Positions 58,524 to 64,000 of a DNA stretch of 64,000 nt are shown here, in pieces. A program made the translations under genes and the position numbers. Below the pieces are notes generated by a model. It was given only the letters and a program-made list of their open reading frames with translations. It was not told the DNA's origin and did not search any database. Each line of letters opens with the position of its first letter. The first letter of the stretch is position 1. The DNA is taken from assembly GCF_004365705.1 (NCBI RefSeq), contig NZ_SOBN01000001.1, positions 3,272,001 to 3,336,000 of the forward strand. Reading direction: 5' to 3'. The DNA comes from Streptomyces sp. 846.5. Its GTDB lineage: Bacteria; Actinomycetota; Actinomycetes; Streptomycetales; Streptomycetaceae.

Positions 58524-59125
58524 TTGTCGCACCCTTCAGCGCTGTCGGCGCACACGCAGGGGCCCTTGCGCCACCACTCGGGCAGCATCGCCAGGGCCTC
58601 GTCGCCGAGCGGGTTGACGCCCGGTCCGGCCGCCAGGCTGTGGCCGACCAGGACGTGCAGGCACTTCACCCGGTCCGGCATCCCGCCGGCGCTGGGGAAG
58701 CCCTCCAACACCTCGATGGCGTCGCGCCGAGCGATGTAGTCCTCGTGGGCCCGCTGGTAGGCCGCGGCCAGCTCCGGGTCCTCGGCCAGCCGGGCGGTCT
58801 GCTCCTTCATCACACCGTCGGCCTCCAGGGTGCCGATCGCGGACGCGGCCCTGGGGCAGGTCAGGTAGAACAGCGTGGGGAAGGGGCTGCCGTCCTCCAG
58901 CCGCGGCGACGTCTCCACCACGTCGGGCAGGCCGCAGGGGCAGCGGTGGGCGACGGCGCGCAGCCCGCGCGGCACCCGGCCGAGCTGGGCGGCGATGGCG
59001 GCTACGTCCTCTTGGAGAACGGCGTCTTGAGGAACGCCGTCTTGAGGAACGGCGTCTTGAGGAACGGCGTCTTGAAGCACGCCGTCCGGGGCGACGCCTT
59101 TGGGGGCGTCAGGGGTCTGCGTCAT
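58520..59125 (-). CDS. DUF501 protein with a pentapeptide repeat insert
   Basis: 201 residues. The DUF501 core (about 45-200) has Cys-rich ends: HRCPCGLPDVVETSPRLEDG, FPTLFYLTCPRA and CVCADSAEGC, suggesting metal binding. Its function is unknown, but it is conserved between ftsB and ppx in actinobacteria. The N terminus contains five tandem copies of a Q-D/E-rich pentapeptide (VLQDA VPQDA style), coded by a 15-base repeat. The ATG at 59125 starts 29 bases after the ftsB stop. The stop overlaps the ppx start. Confidence 0.88.
   Translation of the reverse strand: MTQTPDAPKGVAPDGVLQDAVPQDAVPQDGVPQDAVLQEDVAAIAAQLGRVPRGLRAVAHRCPCGLPDVVETSPRLEDGSPFPTLFYLTCPRAASAIGTLEADGVMKEQTARLAEDPELAAAYQRAHEDYIARRDAIEVLEGFPSAGGMPDRVKCLHVLVGHSLAAGPGVNPLGDEALAMLPEWWRKGPCVCADSAEGCDK
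59011..59085 (-). repeat. 15-base tandem repeat within DUF501
   Basis: Five units of CTTGAGGAACGGCGT with small variations (59011-59025 to 59071-59085), coding repeated VPQDA-like pentapeptides. Copy number probably differs between strains. Confidence 0.85.
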
Positions 59126-59154
59126 TGCCTTGCTTTCTGGATTCCTGGACAGAT

Positions 59155-59595
59155 CTAGTTCGAGGGTGCGGCCGCGCCCGCCGCGCCGCTCCGGTCGGAC
59201 GTCTCCAGCGACTGGAACAGGCTGTCGTACCAGGGCTGCTGCGCCTGGGCCGCGGCGGGAGTCCCCGAGGCGGCGCTGCCCGTACCGGTGGTGGGGGCGA
59301 CCGAGATGAACGGGGTCTCGCCGGGGTAGCCGTAGTGCAGCCGCTCCCTGGCCTGGGCGGCCACGTACGCCGGGTCCTGCCAGCGGGCCTTCTCCCGGCG
59401 CAGCTCGTCCACCTGGGCCTGCGCCTGGGCCGCCGCGGCGCGCTGCTGGGCGATCTGCGAGCGCTGGGCGATGAACTGCCGGGTCGGATAGGCCAGCGCG
59501 GCGACCAGCGAGCACAGCACCAGGGCCAGCACGGCGGCCCGGCCGGTCAGCCGCGGCCTGCGGGGGCCGGTGCCCTTGGCTGTGCTGCCGCTCAC
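59155..59595 (-). CDS. ftsB: cell division protein FtsB / DivIC
   Basis: Septum-formation initiator of 146 residues, a bitopic divisome subunit. One helix (about 18-38, AAVLALVLCSLVAALAY), a coiled coil (RSQIAQQRAAAAQAQAQVDE to LRREKARWQDP) and the conserved ending ERLHYGYPGETPF. GTG start with GGGAGG at good spacing; earlier starts lie in a CTGACC-rich repeat without family likeness. The order eno-ftsB-DUF501-ppx is a conserved actinobacterial block. A terminator separates it from eno. Confidence 0.93.
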   Translation of the reverse strand: MSGSTAKGTGPRRPRLTGRAAVLALVLCSLVAALAYPTRQFIAQRSQIAQQRAAAAQAQAQVDELRREKARWQDPAYVAAQARERLHYGYPGETPFISVAPTTGTGSAASGTPAAAQAQQPWYDSLFQSLETSDRSGAAGAAAPSN

Positions 59596-59659
59596 GTACT
59601 CGCCCTCCCTGACCTGACCCGGCCTGACCTGTCCTGGCACGACCTGACCGGTTGATGTG

Positions 59660-59707
59660 CCGGTGCCCCGCCGCCCACCCTAGAGGGTGAACGCGGCGGG
59701 GCACCGG
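59660..59707 (-). terminator. terminator between eno and ftsB
   Basis: Perfect 15-base stem CCGGTGCCCCGCCGC/GCGGCGGGGCACCGG with an 18-base loop. Confidence 0.8.
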
Positions 59708-59732
59708 TCCGGCGCGGTGTTCCGACGGAAGG

Positions 59733-61031
<1,299 letters not shown>

Positions 61032-61115
61032 CTAGGGGGGAATACAGGGGTGCTTACGACAAGAGCCTAGCCGCAGCCGGGGGCGGGGCCACCCGGACCT
61101 TCTGCCTGTCTCACC

Positions 61116-61167
61116 GGACGGAGCCCCTACTCACCAGTAGTTCACCTGGCGGGCAGGGGCTCCGTCC
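61116..61167 (-). terminator. terminator upstream of eno
   Basis: Perfect 13-base stem GGACGGAGCCCCT/AGGGGCTCCGTCC with a 26-base loop. It follows the LysM remnant on the leftward strand and shields eno from the rpfA transcript. Confidence 0.75.
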
Positions 61168-61179
61168 TCGGCAGTCCGG

Positions 61180-61207
61180 TCAGACGACCACGAGCTTCTG
61201 GCCGGGG
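61180..61207 (-). pseudogene. 3' remnant of a second LysM-protein gene
   Basis: Reads PGQKLVVV followed by a stop, the same ending as the intact LysM gene 99 bases away. The duplicated stretch is 39 bases (61169-61207 and 61268-61306) with 35 matches, including bases after the stop. Nothing before it resembles LysM in frame. It looks like the scar of a deleted tandem paralogue. Confidence 0.6.
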
Positions 61208-61211
61208 CTCC

Positions 61212-61245
61212 AATCATCCGGGGCACGACGCCCCGGACCCCTGCG
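61212..61245. repeat. short GC-rich hairpin repeat, copy 2
   Basis: Hairpin CCGGGGC/GCCCCGG with a five-base loop and the tail ACCCCTGCG, matching the element at 55701-55734. It may terminate the rpfA transcript. Confidence 0.6.
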
Positions 61246-61278
61246 AACCGCACGCCCGCCCGGGAGACGGCAGTCGTG

Positions 61279-62049
61279 TCAGACCACGACGAGCTTCTGG
61301 CCGGGGAAGATCAGGTTCGGGTTCGCGCCGACCGTGGACTTGTTGTCCTTGTACAGCTCGGTCCAGCCGCCGCTGAGGTGCGCGGCGGCGGCGATGGCGG
61401 AGAGGGAGTCGCCCGACTTGACGGTGTAGTTGCCGTGACCGACCTTCGGCGCGGCCGTGGTCGCGGTCGTGGTGCGCGTAGCGGGCTTGACGACCTTCGA
61501 GGCGGAGTCCGTGGCGGCGGTCGACCGGTGCTTGCCGGTGCTGCTGCTCTGCGTGGTCGTGCTCGTCGTCGAGTCCGAGCTCGACGAGGACGAACTGGTA
61601 CTGGAAGAGGAGGAGGACGAGCCCGCGGTGCTGACCGAGGCGGCGGCGCCGCCCTGGGTGAGTCCGGCCTTCGGCCCGCAGACCGGCCAGGCGCCGGGCC
61701 CCTGCGAGGCCAGGACCTTCTCGGCTATCGATATCTGCTGGCCCTTGGTGGCGTGGTCCGCGGTGGACGCGTACTGGCCGCCGCCGTAAGCACTCCAAGT
61801 GGAGGCGGAGAACTGCAGCCCGCCGTAGTACCCGTTGCCGGTGTTGATGGACCAGTCGCCGCCGCTCTCGCAGCTGGCGACCTTGTCCCAGGTGGAGACG
61901 GAGGCGGCGGAGGCGCTGGTCGCGCCGATCAGCGGCAGGGCGATGCCGGCGGTGCCGAGGCTCGCGGTCGCGACCAGGCGCTTGGTCTGACTGGTGCGCG
62001 GCTTGCGATGGCGTCCGGGCGTGTTGCTCCGACTGTTCACGAAAGGCAT
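61279..62049 (-). CDS. rpfA: resuscitation-promoting factor-like muralytic enzyme with LysM
   Basis: Secreted peptidoglycan hydrolase of 256 residues. A long signal (to about 48, ATSASA), an Rpf domain (about 50-125) with the catalytic Glu in [19 protein letters not shown] and paired Cys, a Ser/Thr-rich linker (about 135-200) and a C-terminal LysM (about 205-256, [20 protein letters not shown]). Rpf enzymes cleave the glycan strand to allow spore germination and growth. AGAGGG lies near the ATG at 62049. The leader contains a c-di-AMP riboswitch. A deleted paralogue left a short remnant downstream. Confidence 0.93.
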   Translation of the reverse strand: MPFVNSRSNTPGRHRKPRTSQTKRLVATASLGTAGIALPLIGATSASAASVSTWDKVASCESGGDWSINTGNGYYGGLQFSASTWSAYGGGQYASTADHATKGQQISIAEKVLASQGPGAWPVCGPKAGLTQGGAAASVSTAGSSSSSSSTSSSSSSSDSTTSTTTQSSSTGKHRSTAATDSASKVVKPATRTTTATTAAPKVGHGNYTVKSGDSLSAIAAAAHLSGGWTELYKDNKSTVGANPNLIFPGQKLVVV

Positions 62050-62066
62050 GGCAGGTACCCTCTCCG

Positions 62067-62264
62067 ACGCCTGCGAGGTGAGCTGTCGGGTTCGGGCCGT
62101 GAGGTAGCCCGGGCGCTGACGCGCCTTCACCCCGAGCCGCAGCCTTGCGAACTGCGGCAACTTACCTGGGTCCCCCGCTCCTGCCCAATCCTGAAGTTCG
62201 AGTTCCGCCCCCCGGCTGGACAGGACTCGGCGTCCCGCGGAGCGGTGCCCACGCGTGCAGGCGT
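62067..62264 (-). ncRNA. c-di-AMP (ydaO-type) riboswitch
   Basis: On the minus strand, in order: outer-stem ACGCCTGC, GGGGGACCCAGGTAAGT, TCGGGGTGAAGGC, CCGGGCTACCTC, CCGAACCCGACAGCTCACCT and GCAGGCGT, which pairs with the first element. These are the conserved blocks of the ydaO class. It lies directly before rpfA; c-di-AMP binding is known to turn off rpfA in S. coelicolor. Confidence 0.88.
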
Positions 62265-62271
62265 TCCCGGC

Positions 62272-62301
62272 AGGCTAGACATATGAGCTACATAATCACA
62301 A
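62272..62301 (-). promoter_or_regulatory. promoter of the rpfA riboswitch transcript
   Basis: TTGTGA (minus strand of 62296-62301) and TAGCCT (62272-62277) are 18 bases apart, with the start expected just before the riboswitch outer stem. Confidence 0.5.
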
Positions 62302-62312
62302 GCCCGTAACGG

Positions 62313-64000
62313 TCACGTGCGCGGCGTCACACCCACCACCAGGCACTCCAGCGAACCCAACTGACGCTCCTCCGGCACCTGCCACTCCTGCATCCGCTCC
62401 CGCCGGTGGTGCACCCCGCCGTGGTAGCCGAAGAACGTCATCCCGGCCGCTTCGGCCGCCTTCACATCGGCCTCGCTGTCCCCCAGGAAGACGCACTGAC
62501 CTGGCGTCATGCCCAGCTCTGCCATCGCCTTGTCCAACATATGGCGATTCGGCTTCATCAGAGCCGGTTTGTCCGGTCGCCCGAAAATCAGCCCCTCCGG
62601 GACGAGCTCCGGGCCCCGGCCGGCGGCGCGCCGCAGATAGTCCACCACCGCGGCCTTGGCATTGTTGCTGACGATCGCCACGGCAATGCCCCTCCGGGGC
62701 AGCTCTCGGATCAGCTCGATCGCGTGCGACGTCTGCCTCGCGGTCGGCACCGCATCCACCTCGGCCTTGCCGAGCAGTACATGGACCATCTTCCGCGCCT
62801 GAGCCACCGCCTCAGCGGGACGTCTGTCGGCCTCCAGCAGGTCGCCGACGACGCGCAGCAGCGCGTGCGGATCCTGCCAGGCCTCACCTCCACGCTCGGA
62901 GAAGTCGGCCGGCAGCAGTTCCTCGGCTTCCAGGCGCTCGCAGATCAACATGGCGATCTTGTCGGCGTTGTGGCCCGCGAACAGATCGCAGACAGGGCCG
63001 TCGAAATCCAGCAGCACGGCTCGAACGGGCGACGGCAGATCCCGGGCGACAGTGGCCACGGCGGCGCCGCGCGCGGCCACGTGGCCGACCCGCGTGCCCG
63101 GTTCGAGCACGCAGCGCGCCCGGTTGACGATGCGGACCAGGTCGGCCGCGGCCTGGTCGACCGTGACGGTCCAGGGCTCCTGACGCAGCCGCTCGACCGT
63201 GCGCACCACGTCCGTGTACACCGAGCGCACCGCCTGGAAGAGCCGGTACCAGCGCAGATCCCGCTCCAGCCCGTTGACCGCCGCCGGGGCGACCGCCGCG
63301 ACGCTGGTACGCCATGCCTCGATGAAGCGGTCCTCCTCGCCGAGGTTCGGGTAGCGGGACCGTTCAAGATGGATGGCGAGGTCATGAAGGGGGTCGCCCA
63401 TCATGGCGAGTTCCCAGTCGATGACATCGAGCGAGCCGTCCGCGCCCACGATGATGTTGCCCGGGTGGAGATCGCCGTGCAGCAGGGAGAAGGGTCGTGG
63501 CTTCAGCTGCGGGACCAGTTTCGCGAACCGTTCCAGTGCGTCCTCGGGGAAGTTCAGAGCTTCAAGCACCGCACCGTACTGCTTCCACGCCAGCGGCTCG
63601 ACGCACTCGGCGGTGTACCGGATCTGCCAGCGGAGGAAGCCACTGCTGTTGCCGTCCGCAGGCCAGCCCGAGGGCAACCGCGCCAGCGCACCCCCGTCGG
63701 ACCTTCGAACCAGCGCCAGGGCGGCGAAGAAGTCGGCGAGCTGGGAGATCCTGCCGTCGGACAGGTTGCTCAGACTCGGCCACTCCTCGGAGAGGACAGA
63801 GCCTTCACTGAAGGTGTGCACCGAGCCCTGATCGAGGCGGACGACCACACGTGGAAGCCGTTGCTTCCCCTGGAACCTGTTCGCCAGCAACTGCAGCGTC
63901 CGGTCCTCGTCGTCCCAGACGATCGGGTCGAAGGGAATCCCCGAACGGTCCGGGATCCGCAGCTTGAGCCTGCTTCCGTCCGGGACCGAGAGCTCCCCCG
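62313..64000 (-). CDS. APH-type kinase fused to a HAD hydrolase, 5' end outside the window
   Basis: Open to the window edge, at least 562 residues. The first visible part is not recognised. About one third in lies a choline-kinase/aminoglycoside-phosphotransferase domain: LLHGDLHPGNIIV (catalytic Asp loop) and LDVIDWELAMMGDPLHDLA (DFG-like metal ligand). After a linker comes a HAD phosphatase: VLLDFDGPVCDLF with the nucleophile Asp, IVSNNAK, and FLGDSEADVKAAEAAGM. A kinase and a phosphatase in one chain could cycle or remodel a phosphorylated small molecule. There is no stop between the domains. The substrate is unknown. Confidence 0.85.
   Translation of the reverse strand, partial: GELSVPDGSRLKLRIPDRSGIPFDPIVWDDEDRTLQLLANRFQGKQRLPRVVVRLDQGSVHTFSEGSVLSEEWPSLSNLSDGRISQLADFFAALALVRRSDGGALARLPSGWPADGNSSGFLRWQIRYTAECVEPLAWKQYGAVLEALNFPEDALERFAKLVPQLKPRPFSLLHGDLHPGNIIVGADGSLDVIDWELAMMGDPLHDLAIHLERSRYPNLGEEDRFIEAWRTSVAAVAPAAVNGLERDLRWYRLFQAVRSVYTDVVRTVERLRQEPWTVTVDQAAADLVRIVNRARCVLEPGTRVGHVAARGAAVATVARDLPSPVRAVLLDFDGPVCDLFAGHNADKIAMLICERLEAEELLPADFSERGGEAWQDPHALLRVVGDLLEADRRPAEAVAQARKMVHVLLGKAEVDAVPTARQTSHAIELIRELPRRGIAVAIVSNNAKAAVVDYLRRAAGRGPELVPEGLIFGRPDKPALMKPNRHMLDKAMAELGMTPGQCVFLGDSEADVKAAEAAGMTFFGYHGGVHHRRERMQEWQVPEERQLGSLECLVVGVTPRT

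Overview
The window is a piece of very GC-rich actinobacterial chromosome, most likely from the family Streptomycetaceae (Streptomyces, Kitasatospora or Streptacidiphilus). Signs of this are strong G/C preference at third codon positions, frequent GTG and TTG starts, a tRNA-Leu(UAA) that reads as bldA, the mycothiol enzyme Mca, a class E (LAXTG) sortase substrate, a DasR-like site before a secreted GH19 chitinase, and a c-di-AMP riboswitch before an Rpf-type muralytic enzyme. I see no insertion sequence, prophage, CRISPR array or rRNA. The only interrupted stretch is at 39.8-41.7 kb.

Layout. 0-8 kb: 5' half of PEP carboxykinase, a hemolysin III protein, an MFS exporter with its TetR regulator, a GNAT/thioredoxin-fold pair and a Tat-exported hydrolase. 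8-14.5 kb: regulators next to stress enzymes (GlxA-type regulator with an ABM monooxygenase; MarR regulator with pirin and an SDR) and an MMPL transporter. 14.5-20.4 kb: a chitinase with two candidate operators and a TTA codon, two molybdenum-related genes, two iron-reduction genes facing away from each other, and an ArsR regulator facing a Ni/Co permease behind a cobalamin riboswitch. 20.5-31 kb: a large LuxR ATPase regulator, a taurine/nitrate-type ABC importer, a CitA/CitB-type two-component pair and a secreted sedolisin. 31-40 kb: a second Ni/Co permease behind a Nur-like box, mca, greA, a DrrAB-type exporter, threonine ammonia-lyase, a MarR regulator and a transsulfuration enzyme; two near-identical palindromic repeats bracket the first four genes. 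39.8-43 kb: two frameshifted genes and an acyltransferase with unusual codons, probably an accessory insertion. 43-51.9 kb: FHA protein, L,D-transpeptidase, small proteins, cystathionine beta-synthase, SGNH hydrolase, thiolase. 51.9-64 kb: bldA, a MacB/FtsX-type ABC system, NDH-2, Ppx/GppA, DUF501, FtsB, enolase, the Rpf enzyme and the 3' part of a kinase-HAD fusion gene.

Shared themes. Two Ni/Co permease paralogues carry different metal controls: cobalamin riboswitch plus ArsR-type operator for one, Nur-like box for the other. That suggests a cobalt/nickel division of labour. Cell-wall enzymes (chitinase, L,D-transpeptidase, Rpf-LysM, FtsB) and bldA tie the window to growth and development; bldA lies only about 37 kb from the single TTA-containing gene I found. 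Cystathionine beta-synthase and a gamma-synthase/lyase, 7 kb apart, would provide transsulfuration of homocysteine to the cysteine needed for mycothiol, whose conjugates Mca cleaves.
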